Origin: Polynucleobacter sp. JS-JIR-5-A7
GTDB lineage: Bacteria; Pseudomonadota; Gammaproteobacteria; Burkholderiales; Burkholderiaceae
Length of the DNA: 64,000 nt
Assembly (NCBI RefSeq): GCF_018687935.1
Contig: NZ_CP061308.1
Location: 1,296,048-1,360,047, forward strand
Direction of reading: 5' to 3'
Shown here: in pieces, positions 9,844 through 19,039 of the stretch
How the letters are laid out: every line of letters begins with the position of its first letter
Numbering within the stretch: the first letter of the stretch is position 1
Made by a program: the position numbers and the translations under genes
Notes under the pieces: model-generated
What the model saw: the letters and a program-made list of their open reading frames with translations, nothing else
Databases searched by the model: none
Told to the model about the DNA's origin: nothing

Positions 9844-10827
9844 TTAGTCTTTGAGACCCAATAGTTTTGCTGGGTTCTTTTTCATCATCTTATCGATGTC
9901 TGCTTGTGACACACCTGCAGCTTTAACTGCTGCAATTTCATTCTCAACACCATCTGGTGGAGTCATCATGCCTTGCTGACCTAAGTCAGTTGAAAGTACT
10001 AAATGGTCTGCACCAATTTCTTTGACCGCTTTAGCAACCACGGTGGCATCAACCTTTTCCCAATGCGTCATCCATTTGTACTGCGCTGTAGGACCGGTCA
10101 TAAATTGCAGGTAGCAAATTTCAATATAGGCGCCCATGGAAGTAACTTGCTTAGCTTGCTCCCAAGACAGGCCTGGGATATTGGTTAGGCCATGGGTAAT
10201 TAAAATATTTTTCACGCCCAATTCTTTTGCGCGCTTGACTACTGCCACTACTTCTTCAGCAGAGATGTGACCTGTCGCCAGAATCAAATCCTCACGAGCA
10301 ATGATTTTTAATACTTCTTCAAGCTCTGGTGTGACTTGGCCATTGGGCGCAACCACGATGCCAGATTGGTTCTTATCAACTAAGGTCTTGACATGCTTAT
10401 CAGAGTCAAAGGTAGGTAGCCATACCACTTTGCCGCGACCACCAGACATCCGGTGCATCCACTCAACGGCAGAAGGATTCACACCACCAACGGATTTATT
10501 TAGAACAATACCGCCCCACACTTCAATGCCGGGGACTTGTTGCATCACCAAAGCAGCGCGATCATTGGTAGTGACCACATGGTTTTTAATCACAATACCG
10601 CGCATGCCTTTGCGACGAGCAATGGTGGCTAACTCGTAATCAGTTAAGGATCTGCCAAATACATCTGGATCAGGATGCACGTGCATATCAATCACACCTG
10701 CTGCAGGACTCACTTTTGGTGGCGGTGGCGGAAAGCCTACTTGTGCCTGAGTCATATTCGAGGTCAATATCAAACCAGCACTTATTAAGCTGGCTACTAA
10801 GACCTTGGTGGACTGAAATTTACGCAT
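9844..10827 (-). CDS. Exported amidohydrolase-fold protein (DUF6282-like)
   Basis: TIM-barrel metal-dependent hydrolase of unknown substrate. A signal peptide (about 29 residues, ending MTQAQ) and a short polyproline run (GFPPPPPK) precede the metal motif DMHVHPD; later candidates for ligands are KNH, the His in ATGHIS, ITHG and STDLGQQG. The ATG is preceded by AGGGAGAT. It stands alone between a porin gene and a TA module, with a hairpin just after it. A Sec signal implies periplasmic action, which is uncommon for this superfamily. The family assignment is from motif layout; I claim no specific reaction. Confidence 0.75.
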   Translation of the reverse strand: MRKFQSTKVLVASLISAGLILTSNMTQAQVGFPPPPPKVSPAAGVIDMHVHPDPDVFGRSLTDYELATIARRKGMRGIVIKNHVVTTNDRAALVMQQVPGIEVWGGIVLNKSVGGVNPSAVEWMHRMSGGRGKVVWLPTFDSDKHVKTLVDKNQSGIVVAPNGQVTPELEEVLKIIAREDLILATGHISAEEVVAVVKRAKELGVKNILITHGLTNIPGLSWEQAKQVTSMGAYIEICYLQFMTGPTAQYKWMTHWEKVDATVVAKAVKEIGADHLVLSTDLGQQGMMTPPDGVENEIAAVKAAGVSQADIDKMMKKNPAKLLGLKD

Positions 10828-10990
10828 GAGTCATCTCCCTGATTAAACTACTTTTTTGTAATCAGTTGACTCTAATGCATCTATGCCAAAGGGTATTTAA
10901 GTAGTTCCCCTAGGCGATGGGCTCAGAGAGTGATAGAGGGGCGATACAGCTGCGAACTTATTCGTACCGGAACAACGCTTGCTTTAATGC

Positions 10991-11263
10991 TTATCGCTTC
11001 AAATCACGATAGAAGTTTTCGTGAACCCCATACCCCATCAGCACAAGCTTAGATCCATCAAGACTGACGGAATAAGCTAACAACATCTGCTGCGTTAGAT
11101 GTCTAAATTTAAATACCTGGATACCTGTTAAATCGCCTTTTTTCATCTCACCCTGAGATGGGTCAGCAACTATGCTCTTGACGGTATCATCAAGAGTCTT
11201 TTTCTCAGCAGGTGATATCTTCTTAATAGCCCTATCAAATCTAGGTGTCGTAAATACAATCAT
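10991..11263 (-). CDS. RelE/ParE-family toxin
   Basis: Ninety-residue basic protein with the RelE/ParE fold pattern: an N-terminal strand (MIVFTTPRFDRAIKK), helices with KKTLDDTVKSI, then beta-strand blocks GIQVFKFRHL and MLLAYSVSLDG and a C-terminal YRDLKR. RelE-type members cleave mRNA on the ribosome whereas ParE-type members poison gyrase; the sequence alone does not decide which. Its ATG overlaps the antitoxin stop as ATGA, so the two genes are translationally coupled with the antitoxin first. Confidence 0.85.
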   Translation of the reverse strand: MIVFTTPRFDRAIKKISPAEKKTLDDTVKSIVADPSQGEMKKGDLTGIQVFKFRHLTQQMLLAYSVSLDGSKLVLMGYGVHENFYRDLKR

Positions 11264-11478
11264 CCGAATTTGTAGGGATTTAGATTGCCAACCTTCACCT
11301 CTTCGATGCTGACTAACATATCCTGCAACATATGAACTGGTAAGTCAGGATTCTCCTCTGCGACTTTACCTAAACGAGCCCAATACTCAATCTGCTTAGG
11401 AACGGAGCGATGCATTGCCTGTGCATAAGGCTTTGCATCCTCTACTAAAAGATCAGATAACTTGATAGCTATAGCCAT
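11260..11478 (-). CDS. ParD-like antitoxin
   Basis: Seventy-two residues resembling the ParD-like antitoxin family: AIKLSDLLVEDAKPYAQAMHRSVPKQIEYWARLGK is a ribbon-helix-helix-type N-terminus with the family QIEYWARLGK block, followed by a short acidic/hydrophobic toxin-binding tail. It is first in the operon and overlaps the toxin start by four bases. Like other antitoxins it probably represses its own promoter; a large palindrome lies about 35-60 bases upstream. Confidence 0.82.
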   Translation of the reverse strand: MAIAIKLSDLLVEDAKPYAQAMHRSVPKQIEYWARLGKVAEENPDLPVHMLQDMLVSIEEVKVGNLNPYKFG

Positions 11479-11514
11479 AATTACCCCTCAATAAATATAG
11501 ATGTAATTTAACAC

Positions 11515-11539
11515 AAAAGGTTGCAATTTGCAACCTTTT
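11515..11539. terminator. 25-bp palindrome between recR and the TA operon (recR terminator and/or TA operator)
   Basis: Two 12-base arms (AAAAGGTTGCAA and its exact complement) flank one central base. On the minus strand it lies about 30 bases past the recR stop and ends in TTTT, fitting an intrinsic terminator for dnaX-ybaB-recR. It also sits just upstream of the ParD-like gene, where an autoregulatory operator would be expected. The sequence cannot separate the two roles. Confidence 0.6.
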
Positions 11540-11568
11540 AGCATTTGAGGAATTTAGGAAATAAAAGA

Positions 11569-12183
11569 CTAACGACGATCCATGAGAGCCCTGGCCAAGG
11601 TACCTGCATCCACATACTCGAGCTCCCCACCCACCGGAATACCGCGTGCAATACGCGTGACTTTAATACCTTTAGCTTTGAGTACTTCACCAATGTAATG
11701 GGCTGTTGCTTCGCCCTCACTCGTAAAGTTCGTTGCTAGCACCACTTCTCGAATCGGCACACAAGTATCTGGGTTCTCTATACGAGTGAGTAAGCGATCA
11801 AAATGAATTTCATTGGGGCCCATACCATCGAGTGGTGAAATGCGGCCCATCAGGACAAAGTAGTTGCCCTTAAAACTCAAGGTCTGCTCTACCATCACTT
11901 GGTCAGCAGGCGTTTCTACAATACACAGCAGTGATGGGTCACGACGACCATCAGAGCAAGTGCTACAGATTTGTGTTTCGGAAAAAGTATTACAACGGGC
12001 ACAGTGACCAACGGTCTCGACTGCTTCGCCTAATGATTGAGCAAGCACTGCTGCGCCATTGCGATCATGCTGTAATAAATAAAAGGCCATGCGCTGAGCA
12101 GACTTAGGGCCTACTCCAGGCAATACCCGCAATGCCTCAATCAAGCGACCGAGTGCATCTTGAGGTGCTTCTATGCGCGCCAT
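11569..12183 (-). CDS. recR: Recombination mediator protein RecR
   Basis: Works with RecF and RecO to load RecA onto gapped DNA. It has the N-terminal helix-hairpin-helix ([20 protein letters not shown]), the four-cysteine zinc finger ([16 protein letters not shown]) and the Toprim domain ([15 protein letters not shown] and [16 protein letters not shown]). Length 204 is normal. It follows ybaB at 37 bases and belongs to the conserved dnaX-ybaB-recR operon; a palindromic terminator candidate lies just downstream. Confidence 0.97.
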   Translation of the reverse strand: MARIEAPQDALGRLIEALRVLPGVGPKSAQRMAFYLLQHDRNGAAVLAQSLGEAVETVGHCARCNTFSETQICSTCSDGRRDPSLLCIVETPADQVMVEQTLSFKGNYFVLMGRISPLDGMGPNEIHFDRLLTRIENPDTCVPIREVVLATNFTSEGEATAHYIGEVLKAKGIKVTRIARGIPVGGELEYVDAGTLARALMDRR

Positions 12184-12220
12184 CTATTTAGGTAGTGAAG
12201 AAAGAAACTAACAAGGTCAA

Positions 12221-12544
12221 TTAGAACGGCAACTTAAAGCCCGGAGGCATTGGCATGCCAGCAGTAGCGCCTGACATCAATTGCCCGCTAGCCGCTTCTA
12301 CTTGCTTAAATGCATCTGTATAAGCAGTAACGATTAAGTCTTCTAACATCTCACGGTCATCCATTGCGCCTGGATCAATCTGCACCCGTTTGATCTCGTA
12401 CTTACCAGAGACGGTCACCTTGACTAAGCCACCAGCCGCTTGACCAGTGACTTCTAGCGCAGCCAATTGCTCTTGCGCCACTTTCATCTTCTCTTGCATC
12501 TGCTGAGCCTGTTTCATGAGACCAGCAAGTCCACCTTTCATCAT
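12221..12544 (-). CDS. ybaB: YbaB/EbfC-family nucleoid-associated protein
   Basis: Small dimeric DNA-binding protein of 107 residues. The N-terminal [16 protein letters not shown] amphipathic helix, the central [15 protein letters not shown] strand block and the [16 protein letters not shown] helix are characteristic. It lies between dnaX and recR, as in most bacteria. The 107-base gap to dnaX is longer than usual for this operon and contains a degenerate tandem repeat just upstream of the start, which could affect its translation or DNA binding. Confidence 0.95.
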   Translation of the reverse strand: MMKGGLAGLMKQAQQMQEKMKVAQEQLAALEVTGQAAGGLVKVTVSGKYEIKRVQIDPGAMDDREMLEDLIVTAYTDAFKQVEAASGQLMSGATAGMPMPPGFKLPF

Positions 12545-12558
12545 CGCTTTATTCCTCA

Positions 12559-12630
12559 GTACTTATGTTGATTGCTTATGTTGATACTTATTTTGCTTAC
12601 TTATGTTGCTTACTATGATTGATACTTATG
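12559..12630 (-). repeat. Degenerate ~13-bp tandem repeat in the dnaX-ybaB spacer
   Basis: Read on the minus strand, the spacer is made of about five and a half copies of a 12-13 base unit close to CAACATAAGTAAG (variants CAATCATAGTAAG, CAAAATAAGTAT, CAACATAAGCAAT, CAACATAAGTACT). It ends about 15 bases before the ybaB start. No open frame or hairpin explains it. Confidence 0.8.
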
Positions 12631-12651
12631 AATGAATTTAAAGAGGCCAGA

Positions 12652-14358
12652 TTACAGTGGCTTGACTGAGCCACCAACGACTTTAGCGCCAAACTCTTTT
12701 TCTAATTGTTGAATAAAAGGATCGGCAGCAATCAATTGCTCAGCGTTCATTCTTTTCTCTTGATGAATCTGTGCATCTACTTTGGCAACGGTCTTACCTT
12801 CTACTTCACCTTTTTCAATCACGATCTTGACTGTCTTACCAAAGTGCGCAGTCAGTGCATCAGCTAGGCGGGCGATAGAAGCCTCGGAAGCTAACTGCGG
12901 CATTGGAGTCAGAATGCTTGCTTTCACAGCCACAGGTGAATCTGCCCAATCTTGTAACTCTGTCTGAAATGCCAATTGCTGCACTAAACCTTTGACTGGT
13001 AACTGACGCATCAAGCTATGCCAATCGGGACGCTCGGCAGGGTTGCCAACTGCGCTAGCGGCAACAGCGACCGGGGCAGCTGCAGCAACAGGAGCAGAAG
13101 CAGGAGCAGAGGCAGAGGCAACCGACTTAGCACTTGCAGATGCTGGCGCTACTTTAGCGGCAGGCGCAGAAGCTACAGAGGATGAACGGGCAGTATTAAC
13201 TGGTGGGGCCGATGGTGCTGAAGGTGTGGGCGCAGAACCTCCTCCACCACTATTACTACTTCCAGGACGAAACGCCAACATGCGCAAAAGTGTCATAGCA
13301 AAACCAGTTTGCTCATCGGGTGCGAGCGATAGGTCAGGACGGCTTGTAATCGTAATTTGATAGAAGAGTTGTGCTTCCTCTTTGGTGAGTTGTCCTGCTA
13401 AGCGACGAATCTCACCTGCTTCTGGCCAATCCTCTAAGACAGACTCTGGCACGACTTGGGCTGCTGCAATTTTTTGCAACAAGCTAGATAAGTCTTGCAA
13501 TGCTAATGAGAATGACATGCTGCGCTCACCCATTTCATTAGCAACTGCCAAAAGGCTTGCGCCATCTTTGGCAATGATGCAATCTAAAATCCGAATGAGA
13601 TACGCGTCATCTAATGTGCCGAGCATGCCGCGCACCGATTCTTCGGTGACCTTACCAGCAGCATAAGCAATTGCTTGATCTGTGAGTGATAAAGCATCGC
13701 GCATCGAACCTTGCGCTGCTTTTGCTAAAACACGTAGCGCATTAACTTCATAGGTCACTTTTTCTGCAGCGAGTACTCTCTCTAAGTGCTCAACGATGAG
13801 TGGTACTGGCATTTGCTTGAGATTGAACTGCAAGCAACGCGACAAAATGGTCACAGGGATCTTTTGTGGATCCGTAGTGGCTAGAATAAATTTAACGTGC
13901 TCTGGCGGCTCTTCTAATGTTTTGAGCATGGCATTAAAGGCATGATTGGTGAGCATATGCACCTCGTCAATCATGTAAACCTTATAGCGACCATTACTCG
14001 GTGCGTAGGCTGCTTTCTCCAGAAGTGCAGCAATATCATCTACACCGCGATTACTCGCTGCATCCATCTCGATGTAGTCAACAAAGCGACCTTCATTAAT
14101 CTCTAAGCACGATGGACATTTGCCGCAAGGCTCTGAAGTCATCTTGCCCGATCCATCCGATCCTGTGCAATTGAGCGCTTTAGCCATAATGCGCGCAATC
14201 GTGGTCTTACCGACTCCACGAGTGCCCGTAAAGAGCCACGCATGATGCAAGCGACCCTGATCTAAAGCATGGGTTAAGGCTTTCACCACATGGTCTTGCC
14301 CCACCAATTCGGAGAATGTTTTAGGGCGCCACGAACGGGCTAATGCCAGTGCTGTCAT
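12652..14358 (-). CDS. dnaX: DNA polymerase III subunits gamma/tau
   Basis: Clamp-loader ATPase of the replicative polymerase. It shows Walker A (GTRGVGKTT), the four-cysteine zinc module (C...CGKCPSC), the DEVHML Walker B and the sensor-1 region ATTDPQKIP. Domain III is followed by a long Ala/Ser/Pro-rich linker near residues 370-440 and a tau-like C-terminal domain. At 568 residues it is somewhat short for a tau. I see no A AAA AAG slippery site of the E. coli type, so a frameshifted gamma product is not evident. It heads the dnaX-ybaB-recR operon and diverges from ffs. Confidence 0.97.
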   Translation of the reverse strand: MTALALARSWRPKTFSELVGQDHVVKALTHALDQGRLHHAWLFTGTRGVGKTTIARIMAKALNCTGSDGSGKMTSEPCGKCPSCLEINEGRFVDYIEMDAASNRGVDDIAALLEKAAYAPSNGRYKVYMIDEVHMLTNHAFNAMLKTLEEPPEHVKFILATTDPQKIPVTILSRCLQFNLKQMPVPLIVEHLERVLAAEKVTYEVNALRVLAKAAQGSMRDALSLTDQAIAYAAGKVTEESVRGMLGTLDDAYLIRILDCIIAKDGASLLAVANEMGERSMSFSLALQDLSSLLQKIAAAQVVPESVLEDWPEAGEIRRLAGQLTKEEAQLFYQITITSRPDLSLAPDEQTGFAMTLLRMLAFRPGSSNSGGGGSAPTPSAPSAPPVNTARSSSVASAPAAKVAPASASAKSVASASAPASAPVAAAAPVAVAASAVGNPAERPDWHSLMRQLPVKGLVQQLAFQTELQDWADSPVAVKASILTPMPQLASEASIARLADALTAHFGKTVKIVIEKGEVEGKTVAKVDAQIHQEKRMNAEQLIAADPFIQQLEKEFGAKVVGGSVKPL

Positions 14359-14389
14359 GTCCTACATTCTAACAAGCTAAAATGGAAGA

Positions 14390-14487
14390 GGATGGGCCTC
14401 CCCGCATGGTGGGTTGGATAACCTGGTCAGGTCGGGAACGAAGCAGCCAAACCCAATTTCTGCCAGTGCCGGGGGTTTGGCTCATCC
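14390..14487 (+). ncRNA. ffs: 4.5S signal recognition particle RNA (small bacterial type)
   Basis: The universally conserved SRP helix-8 core is visible as CAGGTCAGGTCGGGAACGAA followed by GCAGCC and, on the return strand, CAGTGCCGGGGG. The ends pair as GGATGGGCC with GGCTCATCC (nine pairs, one wobble), giving a hairpin of roughly 98 bases. It binds Ffh for co-translational membrane targeting. Location just upstream of dnaX on the opposite strand matches other betaproteobacteria. The ends are set by pairing, so they are good to a few bases. Confidence 0.92.
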
Positions 14488-14534
14488 ACCCCCAGCCTGC
14501 CATTACTGCCATTACGAAGTGAGATCAAACATCC

Positions 14535-15668
14535 CTAATTGATGGGAATATAGGTCTGAGGTTTATTGAGATCGTAAAACTGCACCTCTTTGGCATTGGG
14601 ATCAATCTTCTTAAAGTCAAACGCCAACACATTGGTGCTTTCAAACATCTTGACGTAATACATCCGATTTTTATTATCAGCAACCACAGACCATTCTGTA
14701 ATCTCAATACCACCTGCCCCCCCACCATAAGCATTGCTTGCAGGCAAACTAATCGCACCAGGAGGAATATCAAAGCTACCCAAAATATGCCAAGCGGTAT
14801 TGGTATGCTGCGCAGTCGAGTAAGTGGTTGGTACGGACTTGGTTAAAAATAGCGCACGAATAAAGCGACTTGGACTGAGGTAGTCTCCTGGTAGGCCATG
14901 CAAACCGCTACCGGAACTTGGTGGAACAAAACTAGCGCCATTAATCACCAAAGCATTGCGCTCTACATTAGTCAGATTTGCGTAGTTACCAATATTGTTG
15001 AGTTGCTCACGAAAGGCAGGATCATTGGTCATCACCCCAGTTGGGTTATCGGTCATCACTAACTCGCCTTTGAGATACTCAATGACTAGGCTCTTACCCA
15101 GCGCATCATGCAAGGTCATGCGGACAGGTGCTGATTGATTATGAAATGCCGGTATGATGGAGCGATTCACCAAAATCTTTGGAAAGCCGGCTTTGACTTC
15201 ATCAATCGTTGCATAGTTAGTCAAGGCATAAGTGAGCATCTGCACTGACGCAATACTCTTAGCGGAATCGGCTGCTGGCACCGCCTGAAATACCGCGGTA
15301 TTGGGAGCATTGAGTAAGCCACCGACCAAACCTTTTTCATTCATACCATCAACGAGTACTGGCAAACCCAAACCATTCATACCAGCGGCGGTATATTTAG
15401 CCGTCCAATTAAGACCGGTACCGGGTTTGCTATCAACGCCCACACCTTGCATAGCAGTATTTTTAGGAATGAGGGTGAGTTGCGACTTGAGCGCTAAACC
15501 AAACTCCATCGTTCTGCCATACACGTAACCGTTGTCATTGCCTTTGAGCAAAAAGCTTGTACAAGCATTGCTGATGAGAGGAGTCAATGCCAAAGAAGCG
15601 CACACGCTAGTGGCGACGATTTTCTTGGTGAGTTGATTCTTCCAATTTTGTTTAACTTGATTTTGCAC
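14535..15668 (-). CDS. Choloylglycine hydrolase-family Ntn hydrolase (linear amide C-N hydrolase)
   Basis: Exported 377-residue protein. A signal peptide ends at ISNA and exposes Cys36 (CTSFLLKG), the N-terminal nucleophile of penicillin V acylases and bile-salt hydrolases; the Arg of YGRTMEFG and the later NPTGVMTNDP (Asp/Asn) fit the family active site. It should hydrolyse linear amides such as N-acyl compounds in the periplasm; the natural substrate is unknown. It starts at GTG behind AGGGG and stands alone between ffs and htpG. Confidence 0.85.
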   Translation of the reverse strand: MQNQVKQNWKNQLTKKIVATSVCASLALTPLISNACTSFLLKGNDNGYVYGRTMEFGLALKSQLTLIPKNTAMQGVGVDSKPGTGLNWTAKYTAAGMNGLGLPVLVDGMNEKGLVGGLLNAPNTAVFQAVPAADSAKSIASVQMLTYALTNYATIDEVKAGFPKILVNRSIIPAFHNQSAPVRMTLHDALGKSLVIEYLKGELVMTDNPTGVMTNDPAFREQLNNIGNYANLTNVERNALVINGASFVPPSSGSGLHGLPGDYLSPSRFIRALFLTKSVPTTYSTAQHTNTAWHILGSFDIPPGAISLPASNAYGGGAGGIEITEWSVVADNKNRMYYVKMFESTNVLAFDFKKIDPNAKEVQFYDLNKPQTYIPIN

Positions 15669-16098
15669 AGCTACCCCTTTTGTTGAAATGAGATAAGCAG
15701 CTTATTTTGCTGCCATTAAAAACATTCTAACTGAGGGGCGGACTAAAAAATCCAGAAATCTAGAAGATCTTCAAAATCCTAAATATTCCCCAAATCATCC
15801 AAATAATGGCTAAAACTAGAACAGTTCGGATATCTAGCTGGATCTTAAACAGACGCAATGTCTTATGGGTGCACTCAACAGAAACTTGCAAACTGAACCC
15901 TCCTCTACATAGAAAGATTTAGCGTAGAGGCTTGGGAAGACAATAGAAAGGGATCGCGGATGGTTCGGGTGTAGGAAAGAGAGGAATCTGGTCCCAACTA
16001 GTTGCTTTAAGCTAGATAGATACCAAGTCAAGCCGAGTTTCTTTGGTGGCTCCCAACCAATTATTACCCCCATCATCGCTGATGGGGGTGTGATTGAT
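15669..16098. other. 430-base gap without a supported gene
   Basis: Between the hydrolase gene and htpG. Apart from the htpG terminator at its right end I see no gene. An 80-codon open frame on the minus strand runs through the terminator, has no ribosome-binding site and no protein-like composition. The promoter of the hydrolase gene should lie at the left end. Confidence 0.6.
16066..16089 (-). terminator. htpG intrinsic terminator
   Basis: Ten-base-pair GC-rich stem (ACCCCCATCA with its complement) and a four-base loop, ten bases after the htpG stop, followed on the minus strand by AATAATT. Confidence 0.75.
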
Positions 16099-18000
16099 TT
16101 AATTTAACAGCAGTTGATTCATGCGCTTTACAAAACTCGCTGGATCATTGAGTTGACCGCCTTCTGCCAATAAGGCTTGATCAAACAAGAGATTGGTCCA
16201 ATCATCAAAATGCTGATCATCGCTTTTAAGTTTTGCTAGCAATGGATGCTCCGGATTAATTTCCAATATGGGCTTCATATCAGGAGCATTTTGCCCTGCT
16301 GCTTTGAGCATCCGTAGCAAGTTGCCAGATAGCTCATTTTCATCGGCAATCAAACACGCTGGGGAATCTGTTAAGCGGAAGGTCACACGAACATCTTTAA
16401 CCTTCTCTTCTAACACTTTTTTCATGCGCTCAACCAAGTCTTTGAACTGCTTCTCAGTCTCCTCATGCTCTTTCTTTTCTTTTTCATCACTCAGGCTTCC
16501 TAAATCGAGGCCGCCCTTGGCAACGGATGCCAATTGCTTGCCATCAAACTCAGTGATGAAAGAAAGCATCCACTCATCGACACGATCCGATAACACGAGC
16601 ACTTCAACGCCTTTTTTGCGGAAGATCTCTAGATGAGGGCTGTTTTTAGCTGCGTTAAAAGTTTCGCCAGTGACAAAGTAAATCTTATCTTGGCCTTCTT
16701 TCATACGAGAGACGTACTCCGCTAGAGATACGGTCTGCTCAGCAGAATCCGTCTGGGTGCTTGCAAAGCGAAGTAACTTGAGAATGCGCTCTTGGTTTGC
16801 TTGATCTTCGCCGACCCCTTCTTTGAGTACTTGACCAAACTGGGTCCAGAAAGTGCGATATTTCTCTTTCTTAGCCTCATCGTCGCTATTAGCCAATTCT
16901 TCGAGCATGCTTAGTACTCGCTTGGTAGCACTTTCACGAATGACTTTAATGTCACGAGACTCTTGCAAGATTTCACGAGAAACGTTTAGCGGCAAATCAA
17001 CCGAATCAATCACACCCGTGACAAAACGCAGATACATCGGCATGAGCTTTTCAGCGTCATCCATAATGAAGATGCGTTTGACATACAGCTTAATGCCGCC
17101 GCGCTTATTGCGATCCCATAAATCAAATGGTGCACGAGCTGGTACAAAAAGCAGTTGGGTAAATTCACTTCTACCTTCTACGCGATTTAAGGAGTAGCAC
17201 AGCGGATTCTCATAATCATGTGAGAGATGCTTATAAAACTCGTTGTACTGCTCTTCAGTAATGTCTGACTTATTACGAGCCCAAAGCGCGGAAGATTGGT
17301 TAATATTTTCAAGCTCATCTTTGATGACTTGCTCTTTTTTATCCTCATCCCACTCTTCTTTGCGCATTTGAATGGGCAAAGAGATATGGTCTGAATACTT
17401 GCGAATAATGGACTTGAGCTGATAACTATTGAGGAAATCATCTTCGCCTTCGCGCAGATGTAAGGTAATTTTGGTGCCACGTTGTGGCAGATCAATTTGC
17501 TCAATCGTAAATTCACCAGAACCATCCGATTCCCAACGCACACCATCAGCAGCAGGCAATCCTGCACGACGGGTATCAACCGTGATGCGGTCGGCAACGA
17601 TAAAGGCCGAATAAAAGCCCACACCAAACTGACCAATTAAGGCAGCATCTTTTTGCTGATCTCCGGAGAGCTTGGAAAAGAATTCTTTCGTGCCAGAACG
17701 AGCAATCGTGCCCAGGTTACTAATCACCTCTTCACGACTCATGCCAATACCATTATCGGTAATGGTGAGGGTTCTAGCAGTCTTATCAAATTCCACTTTG
17801 ATCTTGAGTTCTGGATCATCGCCATACCAATCAGGGTGAGCAATGCCTTCAAAGCGCAATTTATCGGCAGCATCGGAGGCGTTCGATATAAGCTCGCGCA
17901 GGAAAATTTCCTTATTGGAATATAAGGAGTGGATCATCAACTGCAGAAGCTGCTTTACTTCTGCCTGAAATCCTAAGGTTTCTTTAGTAGCAACAGTCAT
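16099..18000 (-). CDS. htpG: Molecular chaperone HtpG (Hsp90)
   Basis: ATP-dependent cytosolic chaperone of 633 residues. The GHKL ATPase motifs are intact: [25 protein letters not shown] and [13 protein letters not shown], followed by the middle-domain arginine block ([18 protein letters not shown]) and the C-terminal dimerisation domain. Transcription should be heat-induced, since a good sigma-32 promoter lies just upstream, and a strong terminator follows. Single-gene unit. Confidence 0.98.
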   Translation of the reverse strand: MTVATKETLGFQAEVKQLLQLMIHSLYSNKEIFLRELISNASDAADKLRFEGIAHPDWYGDDPELKIKVEFDKTARTLTITDNGIGMSREEVISNLGTIARSGTKEFFSKLSGDQQKDAALIGQFGVGFYSAFIVADRITVDTRRAGLPAADGVRWESDGSGEFTIEQIDLPQRGTKITLHLREGEDDFLNSYQLKSIIRKYSDHISLPIQMRKEEWDEDKKEQVIKDELENINQSSALWARNKSDITEEQYNEFYKHLSHDYENPLCYSLNRVEGRSEFTQLLFVPARAPFDLWDRNKRGGIKLYVKRIFIMDDAEKLMPMYLRFVTGVIDSVDLPLNVSREILQESRDIKVIRESATKRVLSMLEELANSDDEAKKEKYRTFWTQFGQVLKEGVGEDQANQERILKLLRFASTQTDSAEQTVSLAEYVSRMKEGQDKIYFVTGETFNAAKNSPHLEIFRKKGVEVLVLSDRVDEWMLSFITEFDGKQLASVAKGGLDLGSLSDEKEKKEHEETEKQFKDLVERMKKVLEEKVKDVRVTFRLTDSPACLIADENELSGNLLRMLKAAGQNAPDMKPILEINPEHPLLAKLKSDDQHFDDWTNLLFDQALLAEGGQLNDPASFVKRMNQLLLN

Positions 18001-18034
18001 TTTTAGAATCCCATAAAAATATGAACTTTTAGGT

Positions 18035-18062
18035 ATTTGGGGATGATTTTGCCAATTTCAAG
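18035..18062 (-). promoter_or_regulatory. Sigma-32 heat-shock promoter of htpG
   Basis: On the minus strand CTTGAAA and CCCCAAAT are separated by 13 bases, very close to the sigma-32 consensus (CTTGAAA, 11-15 bases, CCCCATnT). It lies 35-62 bases upstream of the htpG ATG and fits the known heat-shock control of htpG. Confidence 0.8.
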
Positions 18063-18078
18063 GGCATTGCAAGATCAC

Positions 18079-18912
18079 TTAGGCCGGCTGGTCACCTTGC
18101 AAGGTAATTCTGAGCATTAACCTTTCAAAGCCGTGATAGTCGTTAATTGGGTTGTGCAATACACAGCGGTTATCCCAAAGCGCAATGGCATTTTTAGTCC
18201 AAGAAAACCGGCAGGTAAATTCAGGCTTGATTTGGCGCTCAAAGAGAAAGTTCAGTAAAGGCTGGCTTTCTTCTGGGCTCATCCCCTTGATGCCAATAGT
18301 ATGAGCAATATTAATAAATAGGGATTTCTTACCAGTTTCAGGATGGGTTCTGACAATAGGATGCTCGGCTAGTAGCACTTCATTCGCTTTTGCGCTGCCA
18401 TCATTCTTGATGCGATCTTCTCGAGTTTTAGAAACATCTGCCTTAGCTGAGCTGCTAATACCAATCAGACCATCGAGCAATTGTTTCATCGTGCTAGATA
18501 AGGACTCATAAGCCAAATACTGATTGGCAAACATAGTGTCGCCTCCGTAAGGCGGTATTTTTTGAGATAGCAGCATGGAAGCCTTGGGGGGAACCTTGAG
18601 ATAGGTAGTGTCCGAGTGCCAAATACCGCCAAAATTAACTTTCTCATGTTTTAATTTTTTCACTTCAATAATCATGGGGAATTCATTGAGCCCTTTTACA
18701 AAAGGATACTTAATGGGCTTACCTATTAAGCGAGCAAAATTGAGAAAATGTTTTGCGTCAATATCTTGATTACGTAAAAAAATTACTTGGTGATCTAAGA
18801 AAGCTTGTTTAATCGAATGAATTTCTTCTGAAGAAAGTTTCTGTTTCAAATCAATGCCACTAATCTCTGCACCTAAAGCACCAGAAATTTTTTTGATCGT
18901 TATATTAGCCAT
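18079..18912 (-). CDS. TauD/TfdA-family Fe(II)/2-oxoglutarate dioxygenase
   Basis: Cytosolic 277-residue oxygenase. The iron-binding HxD is WHSDTTY near residue 100, the distal His is in CVLHNPINDY and the 2-oxoglutarate-binding Arg is in RLMLRITL. Members hydroxylate taurine, 2,4-D, alkylsulfates or amino-acid derivatives; the substrate cannot be read here. The gene diverges from a Bug receptor gene across a 127-base spacer, suggesting a shared ligand. It does not look co-transcribed with htpG, which has its own promoter. Confidence 0.9.
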   Translation of the reverse strand: MANITIKKISGALGAEISGIDLKQKLSSEEIHSIKQAFLDHQVIFLRNQDIDAKHFLNFARLIGKPIKYPFVKGLNEFPMIIEVKKLKHEKVNFGGIWHSDTTYLKVPPKASMLLSQKIPPYGGDTMFANQYLAYESLSSTMKQLLDGLIGISSSAKADVSKTREDRIKNDGSAKANEVLLAEHPIVRTHPETGKKSLFINIAHTIGIKGMSPEESQPLLNFLFERQIKPEFTCRFSWTKNAIALWDNRCVLHNPINDYHGFERLMLRITLQGDQPA

Positions 18913-19039
18913 TTAGGGACTCCATCATCACTGCATAGAATTCGAATAAAGGAGTGATTTCCCCATTCTTTATTTCTCAATTACTTTGAGTATACTGATT
19001 CAAATCAACCAGTTAAGCACCTGCTAAAGGAAATACTAC

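Noticed and set aside
13043..13360. 105-codon Ala/Thr-rich open frame antisense to dnaX
   Set aside because: It mirrors the Ala/Pro/Ser linker of tau; low complexity only.
13455..13480. Programmed frameshift site in dnaX
   Set aside because: The only A-run (CAAAAAATT) is not in a proper slippery phase and lies before the linker, so a gamma-producing frameshift is not supported.
15834..16076. 80-codon open frame on the minus strand in the gap before htpG
   Set aside because: It runs from inside the htpG terminator hairpin, has no ribosome-binding site and no protein-like composition.
17187..17636. 149-codon open frame within htpG in another frame
   Set aside because: Fully inside the well-conserved htpG sequence and without homology pattern.
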